DNA of 64,000 bases from Streblospio benedicti (GCA_019095985.1 CM032661.1:6661342-6725341), one strand, 5' to 3'. Positions 42,173-55,625 are shown, counted from the first letter of the stretch. Notes: generated from the sequence alone by a model not told the origin. Program-made: numbers and translations.

Positions 42173-44541
42173 TCGGTGGCACAAACCCCGGCCACTTGCC
42201 GAAACCCCTTTAAAAACGCCGTCTTTCCTCTTTTCGATGGCCCCGGGCCGGGGGCCCAATTGCCGCAGCCCCCATTGGGGAGGAACACGTCTTTTCGTGC
42301 CTTTTGGAAGGGTTAAAAAAGGGTCAATATTTGGGAAAATGTGTTCACAAAAAAAAGTTTATTGGCCCCTTTTTTGCCCCACCCCTGAGTCCCCCTTTTG
42401 CCATTGTGCCCTATCTTGTCAAGGAGCCGTGATCTCGTGTGCCAAAGTCCCGGCCCCCGTCGTTCCCCGGGGTAGGACCCGTTTTGCCCCCTTCTTTCCC
42501 CCTGGGAAAACACCCCAAACGCCCCCCGACAGGTCAATTTACATGCTAAAATTTGGACGGAGATGAAATGTCGTCAGTAATAAACCTCGCCCCAGCACAA
42601 GTGGCACGTCCGTCAAAAGTTACAGGGGTTTTGTTGGTGGACGGCTGAGGAAAAATCTTAAATGTAATGAAGCCTGGGCGGCTAAGAAAAATATGACGCA
42701 TGGTCAAATGGAACTGTCCAGCTATACTGCAGGATAGTAGTGGAACCTGAACACTGTACAAGAATGGACATCTCATTGGCAACCAAGTGTTCTGCTAACA
42801 CCGACGTCTTGCTCAACTCCGTGCTGTACATCATGAAGTGCATGTCGGACACCCCGCCTCCCGCCGCCAGTGGTTATGTCTGATTGTTACATCCTTGCGG
42901 ATCTTCTGGCTCAAGACGGCGACAGCTAAAAGGAATGAAAAAATAATAACCAACATTGTCATTTCTTTTTCTTTTTTGTTTGTCAACCTTCTAAAGATAG
43001 TTTAAAACTAGTGTTGTTGGTTGATAAAAATTTAAATTTAATACTAATAATTATCAGCATTCTATACAACACATACACATGGACTTTCATCGATAACAGC
43101 AAATTGTCGTGCTAGCTCCGTAGATTTTGATGACTCGTTTATAATCCAGATAGAAAATAATTCTACAATATGTTTACTTTTTTGCTTGAATAAAATAATG
43201 CTTGAAACGAAGTCTTTGAAATCGTGAGTTTTTTGTTGTTATTTTATTTTCCACGCTCTACATCTTGCCGAAGAACGCATGTATATAGTTTGCGTTTGCG
43301 GTCACGTTATTGTACACTAGCCATTGGCACACCTCCCTTACATTGATCATTTCTCACATATTATATTTGCATTTTTCAGCACACGCAGCGCACGATACTT
43401 AACCACTTATGCAATCTTACAACTTCGTGACTAGTGTGGGGTGTCTGAAATTCGTCGGGTACAAAGTTTGACATAACTGGTGCTCGCATACCTGACCGCC
43501 TACCCGATTGTACCAATCGGTAGCCAAATGGGCAATCAGCTTTTCGTGGTTGCCATTGACACTGTATCTGTATCTCATCCTTATCTATTCGGGCTGATTA
43601 CTTATTGAAAATAAACCCTTATTCAAATGCAGCAATAATGCTGACAGATTTTTGGAAGTTCTCGACCAATCAAATCAACAGAGGCGAAATAAGTTCAGCC
43701 GCCAATCACAGAAAAGTAGTACGTAATCCATGCGAGGTTGTTCACAGAAATACCCTGCCGTTAATTATTTGGTGGGTTGACGTTGCAGAGCATGCGTGGG
43801 CGCAACGCGTTTACGCTGTGATCAGTTTTCCTCCACGAAAACAAACCTACACAATTCTTCTCTCTTCATATTTGGATATCCCACGGCACCATGCTTATCT
43901 TCATTGATTCATTGTGTGAAACCAACTAAATGTTTATCAAAACAACATTGGCAATTAAATAAAACTATACGTGTACTTGCTCGGCGGTAATTTCTATGTA
44001 AATATTTATTTGACAGTTCAATCTACTGCTACTAAAAGAAGATCTCAGTTGGTCCACGGATTATACCATGAACGCATGAAACTGTGAATAGAGAAAGCCG
44101 TGAGGAAACCCCACGATGCTGTATCTTGAATGTCAGGGCGACTTGATTTTACCCGGGCTATCTTAGTGTTGTACTTCGTGTATATTCTCTCCAGCATATC
44201 ATTTGTTAGATTCTACACTTACTCTAGTATTATTGCAGAACTTCTTTTTGATTATGCGTGAATATTCATAAAATTTATAACTGAATACTTTCAGTCTGTT
44301 TCTATTTGAATGCAGAAAATAAATAAATGAAACACATTTAAAGTGAAGTTTATAAAACTTTGGAAACAATCACGCATTAAAAAATGAAATGAATAAACAA
44401 AATGATTTGCGAGAGTAACACACCTTTGTCTTGTCGTTTCTGCCCTGCCAAGTGAAGCCGAACCCGCGTCATCTCTTTGTGGATAATTCGCCAGCAAAGG
44501 AACGCGCCAATGCCCGCAACATTCAAATGCAACATCTTCAT
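42173..44541 (-). pseudogene. CAP-SEA gene 5' part, copy B (exons 1-4, corrupted)
   Basis: Counterparts of CAP-SEA exons 1-4 lie at about 44541-44424, 42925-42806, 42545-42330 and 42275-42173. Exon 1 opens MKMLHLNVA, like copy A, then shifts frame (to AGIGAFLCW) and returns near QKRQDKG. Exon 2 keeps the SQKIRKD ... HNHWRR region with indels. Exons 3 and 4, next to the gap, are barely readable. Exons 5-10 (hinge, SEA, membrane helix) have no second copy. As written it cannot encode a protein. It is more likely an unpolished second haplotype than a true pseudogene. Confidence 0.65.
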
Positions 44542-46786
44542 ATTTATATGTGTTGTATTGCCCATGATGAGTGTTGATTGTAACTTTATCCAGCGCCAGT
44601 AAATATTATTGTGTTGACAATGACTTTCGTTCGCGTTGTTACGTTGCACTTTTGCGTCGCTGTTGAAAGACGTTCTCGTAGTGCCCCGAAGGCTTTACGT
44701 TTAGCGTTGACAGGATAATATGACATTTTTTTCTTTTCAAAGTTAGACATATACACGGTGTTCAATCGATCCCCAGTGCGTAATCAGCAATTTTGGTGCG
44801 GCCAATTCTTTTTACTTTTTACGCAGCCAAAGCTTTTTGATTTTTTTCACTGTAGGTAGTACAAATATCTGTCTTTTGGCACATTTATTTGGTCACAACA
44901 CTTTTTAATCAATGGGAATATCTGTAGTGTCCACGAATGGTTTGTTTGTCCACTTGCGTGGTCTGTTTTTGCCTGCTAATTCTGCAATAGTTCAAAACAC
45001 TCCCCTTTATGTCTGTCTACTGTCAGAAAATAGTATATCCATAGGCAGATCCAGGTTTTGGAAAGGGCGCACTTAGGATTTCATGTCAGAACCCCTACGA
45101 AATGAAGCATTTTTGGTGGGAAGGGGGCATAAGCTCCTGCGCACCCACACCCATCTCTATGATATTTTGCCCTTATGTTGCTTTGTCAAGCTAATATGAG
45201 TCCAGCCGTGTAGCGTATGCTTGACTGAAAACTACCTTATGTATTGCATCTACATTTGTCAACTTATTTATCGTTTGCACCTCAAACGAATACTGTTGAT
45301 CTGAACTAACTCAAACTTTTAATAGTGTTTGTGCATTTATATGGTTTCCAACAAACATGGGACAAGGTGTAATCTGTTTTCTATTAAGTTTGAGATACAT
45401 TCCCACATTTATATGTTGCCTTAATGAAGACTTTGCAGCCATAATATCCATGTTTTCTATCAGATAACACCTATTTTAAATGTGGGTGGCCATGTATTGA
45501 ATACTTCGCAGCGGAAACCAGCCATGTAGTGGAGATGGCTTGCATCTGCTTAACCATATAATATTTTTATAGCGCATGTGGACAAAAGAATTTGTGCTCA
45601 ACATTGATTTTCAACCTGTTTACAGTAAGAAAAATCCAAACGGCCCATTTCAAAAAGCTGTTGTTGATTTTCGCACCTTCTCTCTCTTCAGATTACGCAC
45701 ATTAACACGGATCGATTGAACATAACGACCTGATTGCTATTTCACAAACAAAGTGATTTTTTTCTAATGTGTTTTTCCCCAAGTTTGCTTGTGGATACAA
45801 TTATATTCTCTCTCTCTCTATAGAGGAGAATATAAAAGTGATTTTATTCAAAGTCAACTGATCCAGCACTCTAGGTATAACCAAAAATATGTGTTAGAAT
45901 GTGTTATCATGAGTTTATTTTTATGTACAGATCTGGGCCAGGGTGTGCCCATAGCGAGCACTGCCCATAGCAGCGACACTTGCTACCCATATTCCTTGCA
46001 GTTCTACTACCCACAAGAAGAGGCTATATATTCTAAAGCTTGCACGGCAGGAAGCAAAGTGAAGTGCAGCTTACATGATCTTGCATTATTTTCCAATATG
46101 CTGTTTCGAAGGTCTCAGTATTGTCTAGATACTACAGCATACCTATGTAATATTTCTGTAGAGACATTAGGTGTAACTAGTAAACTAGGAATAAAAAATA
46201 TTGAAAAAATATAATCAAAGTCAGTCATAGTTTTTGTCAACAGTTGCCCAAATGCAACGATTTTTACTTCTATCTTCGAAAGATTTCTGATGGGATTCGT
46301 GCCTATGGCACTCGCTGCGATGCTTTTCGGCACTGTTTTTCAAACTCTTAGTTGTGCATGCACATCAGCAAAAATCCTACCTACGCCTCTGTCATTTAAC
46401 AAATTCGAGTACCCTAGCTCAAAAGATGCCCGAAGAAAGCTAATGGTGCTTATAAGCGAAAGGTGCAAACACTTCATCGATCCATGTCAAAACATTTGGC
46501 ATGATATCACAGATGCAAAAAACTGAAACCCTTGTGTGACAGGTGTCTGCAGATTAACAACTACTGATTGATGAAATATATCACACACAGTGATAGACTC
46601 AAAAACTAAATGGCAGCATTATTGTTGCTATTATTTAAAACATTCATCGCACAGAGCAACTGAAAGATTGAATTCATATACGAAGCTTCAGTTTCAATAT
46701 TTTTAGTGGAAGCAGTGCGGTCTAAATGATGGGTGAATCACGGGTGTGTAGAAGATGGGAACTGGAGTGTCGAGAAATCTGTGCAG
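44542..46786. promoter_or_regulatory. Divergent upstream region, copy B
   Basis: Matches 34268-36613 in order, with many small indels. It includes the MITE at 45040-45165 and the CT hairpin near 45805-45835. It lacks the AATACCCCCAGACCCC patch present in copy A. Confidence 0.45.
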
Positions 46787-49700
46787 ATGCTTATTGGTTG
46801 TATGGTTTTTATCATGTGTGTGCTAAGGTAAGTGGTGCATTTGTAATTTTATCTTTGATTGCTGGCTGGCAGACTCAACTATTGCTCATTATTTGAAAGT
46901 AGACCTCGAGGTATACACAAACAAAGTGAAAAACTACAAAATGCTGTAGAGATTTCATTGTGGCCCATTTGTATGACATGCAAGTTTGAGGGTACAACCA
47001 TTTGGTAAGGCTATCTATAAAAAAAGCTTTTTCGCAGGTGCATCTGGCCGGAAATTGGACTGCTGCACCTGACCACACCGAGTATGCAGAACTGGGACAG
47101 GCACCAACTTCTCATGTAGGATGGGAGACGGCAGCAGCACCCTCGGTAGATGGAGGTCTTGACTGGAGTTTAGAAACTCATCCAGGCTTTTGTCGTCCAT
47201 CGTCTTAATCGAAAGACCTGACAGGATATACCTGGGAAAGATGGCACAAAGTGGATGGATTTTACAGTTCATCAACAAGAACCCACTTTCTTGAGATAAA
47301 AGGCATCCATTTGGACATTGAGGTTAGTGGGGTTGTATGTGATGATGGATTTATAATTCTTCTCCTTGTCGCTTTGGAATACGTCGGGGCAAAGAGCTTT
47401 ACTGTTCATGAGAATAGAAGTTCTACACAACAGTGACAGTTTCAATTTCTAAGTACAAACATTTTTATTTCATCTGAATTACATCACCATAGATATCAAA
47501 CTGTTATGGTCAAAACAATACTATAATCAAAACCAACGTCATATTCATAGAGTGCAAACGAAAGCTAACATTCATGATTGGGGAAACAGGAATGCATGTG
47601 ATTTTTAAGATGATACGTGGTTTTTACATGTCTTTGTCTGTATACCAGGAGGTAAATATAAATATTGATTGTATTTTCGAGGTGCCTACTAGTGATCCTA
47701 TCATGTGGGGGCGCTCTCTGCCACTGGGAAGCTGTTGTGTTCTGGCGACCATCAAGACCGCCGAGGCGGGTGCTGGTTGGCGGCTGGAAGCCAGTACAGA
47801 GTCCGCAGCAGCAACTCTCAATGCAGACAGGGGAAAACTTACGATCTGTTGGTAACCACGGTGAGGAAGGTTGTACTATTTGGACAGAGCAAAGTCTTGC
47901 CCATGTAAAGTATGCGTTTCCAAAGACACGAAGAAACTAACATTCGAACTTTATCATTCATACGTTTATGAGCCATGTACAGTTCTATAGCAATGCATCA
48001 TTTATCATACAGGTGAGTTTTGATGGCAGTAGCAACAGAGTGTTGCTGCAGTGTAAATGATGGACCGTACGGGCCAAGAGCTTCTCATTAGAGACTACAA
48101 ACATGTGGATGTCCTCTGTAAAGTCTTTCACTATGGAGCATTGTAAATGTGCATTTATTTGAAGTGGCTGGAGTAAATAATACTGAATACTGCGTCTTTT
48201 AAAACAGACTATTTTCTCTTTTTAATTGGCCACAAACAACTTAAGATAATACGAATATCTTTATTGTGTATCAATGCTTTGTCAACCACTTAATATATCA
48301 TGTATTGCAGTCCTAGTTAGCACGTCTGTACAGAACCGCATCCCGCCTCCATCTCTGGCACAAGCTGCGCCTGTGGTGCCACGTGACTGATGGTAGCCCC
48401 CGCCCCTGTGTTCTCCTGGAGGCAGGACTACACCAATCTGACGGGCCAGGCAGGACAGGAGCTTGAGATTGTGTGCTGGATGAGACCAGGGACGGGGGCT
48501 CCCTGCCCAGCTGCCGGGGGCAGAATGATGATCTCCGCTGGGGGAGAGTTCAGCGAGCGTTTGAAGGTCAACGTCTGGTGAGTTTTTGAGCACTGTAGTG
48601 AACAGCACTTAATGGCATGAAAATGACCTGACCCTATTGCTAGAAAGCCTGACCACTTGGCAATGTTACCCTACGTTACAGACGAGGCCAATGGTTTACA
48701 TCACGATTCAAATCAACCCCAGTAACAGAGTCAAAGAAAAACGTGACGATAGAGTGCCACTGACAGCAGGTTATCCAGGTCTCTCTCTAGTGCAATGGCA
48801 GTTCAATGGAGCACCGTTGGATATTGGTAGCAGTGATGGTAATAGCGAATATATTTATATGCACAATTGACATAAATGCGTTTACGATTCTCTGGAATCC
48901 TTCACATATTAGTGATGCAAAGTTTCGGGTTGTCTTGCCATGTATTAGGTTACATTAATTGGCAGTAAAATGCTTAATTTTAATGTTAAATAAAAGGCCG
49001 TGCCATGGAACAGATTAATATCTAAAAGCGGTATTGATTAAAAACAGACAGTTGACAAGATATTACAATTGTATTTAACAGAACCAGATTTAAGTGGTGG
49101 CAAACCGTGGATTCACCCAGCCTCAGCATCCGAAACGTCGGACCACAGCACCACGGGGCCTATGTTCAGCCCTGGGGAATGCAGCCGGCAGCACCAGCAG
49201 TAGCATCGTGGACCTCATTGTGTATTGTATGTAAAAGTATACTTATATAATAAACTCTTATGTAAAAGTTCTGATGTTATCTATGATGTTACGTCGTGAC
49301 ATGTAAAGAGGTTAAGAGAGTACATCCAATCAAATATTAGGTTGTTACATCGCTTTGTTGTGTAGTAGATACAAGATACAAGAATGTTATTGGAATACGT
49401 TCAGCTACACTGTCGATGCAGAGCAGCCATTCATAAAATCATGCATACAGGTGATTTGACAGTTTAATTAAAAAATAACAGCTAATATAATATAACCGTG
49501 TATTATGATGTGCAAAATTATCAATGACAATAGATATACAATAGAATTGGTTTGATGTTTACTTTATGAAACACTTAATACTGATCCTAACCACATGGAA
49601 TAAACCTATTGATAGAGATGAACAATTATTAAGATATTAAAAGGTATTCCCATAGACCGACGATGAGTGGTATTCAATTTGTGCACTTCAGATGCGAGTT

Positions 49701-52700
49701 CGTGATGTTCACCTGCCATTATGACACGGTAGATCAGCGGCCGAGGCTGAAGTACTTCCTGTTCTTTGATGGTTCGGGCGCATTGGTGGGGAATGCGTCC
49801 CAGCCACAGTGGACCATGCTGGCTCTCAGCGCCAGGCAGAGTGGACGCTACAGGTGCATAGTTTGAGCATAGTTTGAGCTGTATTTTATATCCTTAACTG
49901 ACGTATGAAGTTTATGCAAAGATCTAGTCGGTTTTGTGGCAGGTTAATGTCAACAGTAAACCAATCAGAGATAGGGGAAACGTATGCTCAATTTGCAGAA
50001 CATTTCATTGATGTAAATTAATGATTTCGCTTCACAATACAGACAAAACTTAAAGTAATGCTTGGGTAAAATTTAGTCACACTTTAGTGTCCCATGATCC
50101 TGGTAGTATATTATGTTGAATTGTCTTTCCTTACGACTGTTTTCATAACACAATATAACCTACATCTTTTATAATTTTGTTTTTAAATCTTTTCGATATA
50201 GACCTTTTCCATTAACAAAATGATATTTCTCTAGTCAAAATTAAAATATTATTCAGATTAATATAATAGTATTTTAATTTTGGCAAAAGAAATATTGATT
50301 TGTAAATTGAGAAGGTCTCTATTGAGATGAAAAGCTTTTAAAATGGAATTACAAAAGAAGAAGGTTATATTGTGTTATAAAAACCGTGGCAACGATAGAC
50401 AATTCACTATATTGTCAATATAGATCTTGGTAGTATTACTGACGTAATCATACAAAATTTAATGTTTTAGTGTAATTGTTTCATTGGCTATAATGCCAAC
50501 GTTAAGTTTTTTTTATCAATTATGATTCTAACTTGTTTCTATGTTTATGTGCCACTGTTCAATATTTGCTGCAATTCACAATCAATAGATAAAACATGCA
50601 TAAAATTGCTGCTTTTGCATTCTGACCTACAGCTGTGCCGCTGGTAACGAAGTGGGCGTCGGCGAGCGGTCAGCTGGCGTCAGGGTGAGGATCAAAGGTG
50701 AGATGACCTATATATGTTTGTATCTAAATGTCACTATCGACATTATTGGGTCATTCATAAATATGTTTTATGATGAATTGAATGTAATATAGGTAATGTG
50801 TTTTACCCATTTCAAAACAATGGTTTGCAACCTCGGGGGTGGGGGTGGGGGCACTTCCATAGTCGCCCTACACGGCATGTGACACTCATAGGAGTCACCT
50901 TTTTCAACCCCGCAGTTTCTCTTGAGGTTCAATATCTAGCTCTCTTTTCATGTGATTTTGCATTACTGAGCCATAAAAAGCATAAGTTGCAGAAAATCTT
51001 GTTTTCATTACAGCATCACATAGAATAATACGCCTTGGGATAATACCCCATTGTCGTCATCCGGTTGTTTCACTTGATGTATCATTTTCATTGTTTCACT
51101 GGTTTCATTAAGGAGGGTATGATTTTGGACCTCCAGGCGCACCCCCTACCCATTCAACCCTGAAGTACCCCCCCCCCCCTCCGAGTTTGACATCTCAACT
51201 GGACCTTTTTAAAGATGTAAAAAGAACATTTTGAGGTTCTATTGGTTCAGCAGAATCAATCATATATCATCATATCATAATCACAGCTACTTTACAGACT
51301 GTACAGGTGCCATAGTCGGGGCTGCGTGTGTGGGCCTCCTGCTGGGTGCGGCCCTGTGGAGCGTCATCATGTTCATGGTCCTCACGCGCAGAGCTACAGC
51401 AGGTTTGGGGGAATAGATATGTGATAATTCCCAGGAATAGATTTTCTAAATATGAACACTAATTACAGGTGGTGTTCTTGGCTATGAAAATTATTCTCAT
51501 ACTTATTTGATATATATCAAAACACTTTCTACCTGCTTTACTATCCAAAGAGTACTAAATGTTTTTCAAAACACCTAAAGTTCTAAAGTTTTACAAGTTT
51601 CAACAATAATATGTCCTCTTCAGAAACCAAGTTATTTACAAACCTTTTGACATATATATGGGCAATTATAATAATGAATTAGCTTTGATTACATATTATG
51701 GAAATACAGTTAATTTGTACAGAGTAGTATAGTAAATTAATTGGATGCTTAGGGTTATAAATATTTATAGATTGTTAAAATATACATAAATTCATGTAAA
51801 TCCTGATCTTTGGTGATTCGAAATTGTAACTGTATATTGCTAATACAATGTACTATTATGACTATATGAGAACTCAAAAAACGGAGGGGATACAATGTCC
51901 TGTTATGGTTACATAGAATATGGCATGCAAAACAAACAAATGTCACTGTGCTAGGGGCTAATGAAGTCTTCGGAAGATTGATATTCTGGGAGGTTCTCCT
52001 TGGTGGTAGTCGCACCTTGAATGCATTGGACATCCTTCATCGGATTTGCAATTGTTAATTATTCTGCTTCAATCTTAAATGCGTTTGTTATACTTGGATA
52101 TTAAGCCCCCAAAATATCATATGAACCAAACCAACGATGATTGAATAACTAAACGATTCCAATTGCCAATAATAAATAATCTTTACGTGTGCATTGTCTA
52201 TGTGTTTCAAATCCCCACCATTACACATTTACTGTGCAATGTATCATATCACCAACTCCATCATGTCAACAACCGCTCTAGTGTTTGCTGCAGTCTGCAT
52301 CCGATCTTGAAAGTGTCAATAGATGGTGGCGATCTTGATATGTTTGTTTTACAAAATTTACTTCCTCTATGCATCTATCCACTTCAATCTTAGACTTTAC
52401 TTCCTTTATGTATTGATGCACTTCACCCTGTAAATAAATTATCAATTTCATTCGTGCCCTGAATTTTGCAAGGTTTGATCCAAGTAATAGTTGTTTCTGA
52501 GAAACATTTCTATATGTACATTTTCATTATTCTGTGCATGCAGACCAGAGACATAAATTGCTTGATTGTTTAGCAGTTACAGTGGTAGTTCACAATCACA
52601 TACTATTTATTATCGATAGGTTTCCCCCCTTTTTTGTTTTTGATTGTTAAAATGAAATTTTAAATGCATAAGTTTTGGGTTTATCAATATTGTAATGTTT

Positions 52701-54190
52701 GCCAGCTCTTAAGTGCTCATTTTCAAGGTCAAAACACCCACAGAATTTTTAATAAAAACTATATATTTATCTATTATGACAATAAAAGTATAAAATCGTT
52801 CTTTGATATATCAATAAATGGAACAGAATATGATAATGTTGAAATAAATGTTCAAGCGTCATATCGTATTATCGTATTCTTACAGGCACCTCATCAAGTG
52901 CAGACGATAAAACCAGCTCAGCTGTGCATCTAGAAGGTGAGATTTATCACAGAGGTGGAACTTGAAATTATGCTTTACCCCATGGGTTTACAGGTCCCAA
53001 TAAAAACCAATGCGAATGGAATATACTACGTATGAAATATCATAAATGTTAATTTTAGAATAATTTTTGTTTGGTCAGTCTTTGTTTCATGCATTTTTAG
53101 TGTCAATTGATTTTTTCCTTAATAACTCGACTGGGTATTTAATTGTCTCAATAACTGGATAAGAATAAACAGCCATACCATTAGTGCCACCTCATGCTAC
53201 CAGAGGCATTATATGGGGCACAGTAAACTTGGTTCATAACGCACCCAGCTGGTCTGATAACTTTGTTATTTTTGTATTTAATGAAAAGTTGTGTGTTAAA
53301 GTCTAAAACATTGCGCCAATATTTGTGTTATTCTTCCTGAGATCAGGGTGAGAGGTTATCCATGATTCCAAACAATACACAAGCTCTTGTAAAGGTTTAG
53401 TTTTTTTTTTTAATTTCTGAATAGACATTTTCTTTTTTTAATTTTTAAAATTCAGTTAGATGATTTTTGAAATAAATGCAGAAATAAAAGTATATCCTTA
53501 AAAACTACAACTATAAGTTAGAGCAGGAAAAACTATATAGTGAGACTTATTAATGCTCTTAAAATATCCCCAGAGAGCGGATACTACAACATGGCGATCT
53601 CCCCAGCCACTGAGTACGCTGACATAGAGCCGGGAGGAGAGGGGAAGCAGGGGCTTGGTGGCAGGAATCTACCGTCTATCAGGTACATGCAAATAAAACG
53701 TTCATGACGACAATATTAGATATTCCTGGAATGATAAATGTTGTGGAATTTACCATAGTAAAAGCATACTTTAAGGAGTGGAATATTCTGTTACAATATT
53801 TTGTTCAATACTTAATAAACAGTAAATATGGAATTTGAATATGTAAAATGACCACCCGATGGACAAAATTAGACATTGTATTGCAACATTTTAAAGCTGT
53901 AATATGCATATAACATCTATCAAAGATACATTTTTGGGCAAAATTACCAATGACATATATGATTTATGAAAATTCTGACACAGTTGTAAGAGATTATCGT
54001 TCATTCACCCAATATGTATTTTACCAATAATGTCACATATTATTACAGTTAGTTAGTATTACAAGAATGTTTCATTGTTCACAGCGCCGGAATCTACGAG
54101 ACTCCAGCCCCCGACCACCAGCCTCAGTCAGTTTATGACCGCCTTGAAGTGGCCGAGTATGAGATGATACATAATACTGATAGAGGATGA
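46787..54190 (+). CDS. Five-Ig-domain transmembrane receptor with tyrosine-motif tail (copy B, reaches the stop)
   Basis: Exons: 46787-46827, 47038-47410 (end uncertain), 47682-47860, 48013-48117, 48311-48577, 48682-48838, 49082-49226, 49692-49853, 50633-50697, 51298-51402, 52886-52936, 53574-53682 and 54085-54190. The first nine mirror copy A and carry their own small indels (exon 8 lacks about 50 bases). The last four are clean and in phase. Exon 10 gives the membrane helix GAIVGAACVGLLLGAALWSV, then basic residues (TRRA). Exon 11 is Ser/Asp-rich. Exons 12-13 give the tail with SGYYNMAI, TEYADIE, IYETP, QSVYDRLEVAEYEMI and the terminal NTDRG. TEYADI fits an ITSM, SVYDRL an ITIM and YYNM a CD28-like YxNM. 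This suggests SH2-dependent signalling. It resembles Kirre/nephrin-type or immune Ig receptors, but the family is not certain. Confidence 0.8.
50750..51240. other. Intron before the transmembrane exon, with G and C runs
   Basis: It contains GGGGGTGGGGGTGGGGG (50836) and CCCCCCCCCC (51168). This is the region that collapses into homopolymers in copy A, a likely reason for the assembly break. Confidence 0.5.
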
Positions 54191-54240
54191 GAGCGGTTTT
54201 TTTACATATGATCAGACATTCTTTATCTGTGCATATATAT

Positions 54241-54263
54241 AAAAGTAGCATTGCTACTTTTAT
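54241..54263 (+). terminator. Hairpin in the Ig-receptor 3' UTR
   Basis: AAAAGTAGCA-TTGCTACTTTT forms a perfect stem of about 10 pairs, 50 bases past the stop. It could be an RNA stability element. A processing role is a guess. Confidence 0.3.
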
Positions 54264-54362
54264 CTAATTATTGTATGTTTAAAATGAAATGTTCCTTAAA
54301 ATTTTTAATTAACAATTTTGTCACGTGTAAAAACTATAGAAGGGCATTTTAAGTGATGCAAT

Positions 54363-54368
54363 AATAAA
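54363..54368 (+). promoter_or_regulatory. Poly(A) signal of the Ig-receptor gene
   Basis: AATAAA 173 bases after the TGA at 54188-54190. Confidence 0.5.
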
Positions 54369-54374
54369 GAATAC

Positions 54375-55600
54375 CACATGAATACCCCATATGTCGTTTT
54401 TGTATTTTTCACCCATTGCGTTTGGGACAAAACTATCTTGTGAACATGAAGTACTCGATAATTCGGATATATCAACGACTCCTCAAATTAAGATAATTTC
54501 TTGAAAGTGGAAACAAATATTAATGGTTGTAACGTTCAATTCCTAATAAAAGTGGATGCCTCATATAACAGGTGTATTTTGTTAGTTTGAACATGCCTGA
54601 TATTCATCTGGTTTTATCAGCTAGTTCTGAAGCTTGATAATCAATTTACAAAGTTCATCTTGACACAAAAGAAATAAAATCTTATATTGATTGACAGTTT
54701 CGACAAATGCTGTTGCCATTTTCAAAATCTCTCTGCGCATGTCAAGGTCGATCAGCACGACTTCCGATACCGAAAATCGGATCGTACACATGAGAGAGTT
54801 GAAAGGCCCCCTCGTCCCTGTTCATGACCTATCTCTGTCCTTGTATCTTGATCGCTTCCTTGATTGTTCTTATCTTCCAGTCACTCTCTCTGTCCAAAAC
54901 ACTCACTTCCTCCCAGTCTATCTCATGATTGTTCTGCTTACCATGATCTGTAATTGCACTCTTGTGGCAATTGTCCAAAAATGCAATGACTATGTAGAGG
55001 ACCTTTGCTTTAGCGGGGGGGGGGGGGGGGGGGGTTGTCACTCAACCTTTTAAAATGTTGATGGCGTGGTCTGTTAACTTTTCTTCAAGCCCCCCAAAAA
55101 TGGACGACCCCCACCCCCCTGGTATCGTTATTTATGATCATTCCCGAAAGAGGGAAACAGACCCCTTCTGTTTAACTCGAGGGAAATAGGCAAATCAACC
55201 ACGACCATCAATTCTTTTCACATGTCAGCCGATAACACCTCACATTAGCACAACAGTAGACAGATGCTGCTGCACAAAGACAAGTGCATCAATGGTCATT
55301 GAAAGAGTTTTATAGTTTAGAATGAAAAGGTAACAAACGAGGAATTATAAGGAATGTTACCACGAAATCTTCTATTTGATATCTGAATTAAGCTTTCAAA
55401 AATTATCACCCAGAACTGCGGACACCAATCATATACTTTATATTCCTCATTTTGTTTGGAAATTTGAGCAATATCAGGGTGCTGCAATGATGGCGGAAGG
55501 TGAGAAGGGAGGGAGGGGGTAAAAAATTAAAAAAATTAGATGACATCATTTGTGAACAATCCCTATGACCAATTTAACAAAAATTAAATGTCCAGTTACT
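54375..55600. other. Intergenic, low-complexity tracts
   Basis: No supportable exon. A run of about 21 G lies at 55014-55034, followed by C-rich text (CCCCCCAAAAATGGACGACC). A fragment ATCATTTGTGAACAATCCCT (about 55546-55565) resembles one end of the Harbinger-like MITE at 11741. Confidence 0.45.
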
Positions 55601-55625
55601 CCCACCATCTGGTGGACATATGTTA

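Larger units (their letters stand above)
41910..51660. repeat. Large duplicated block, copy B
   Basis: Counterpart of 31430-41192. Long stretches match almost base for base (for example the 50150-50700 and 40150-40660 intron region). Single-base and few-base indels are scattered throughout. The first ~650 bases (41910-42545) are badly distorted, with CCCC and TTTT runs replacing exon sequence. From ~51100 it continues past the end of copy A with clean sequence. Confidence 0.85.

Noticed and set aside
42237-42566. 109-codon plus-strand frame rich in Pro/Gly
   Set aside because: It arises from the corrupted antisense of CAP exons 3-4 next to the gap.
51755-52033. 92-codon minus-strand frame within an Ig-receptor intron
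   Set aside because: No domain, no good acceptor or donor, and AT-rich composition. Probably chance.
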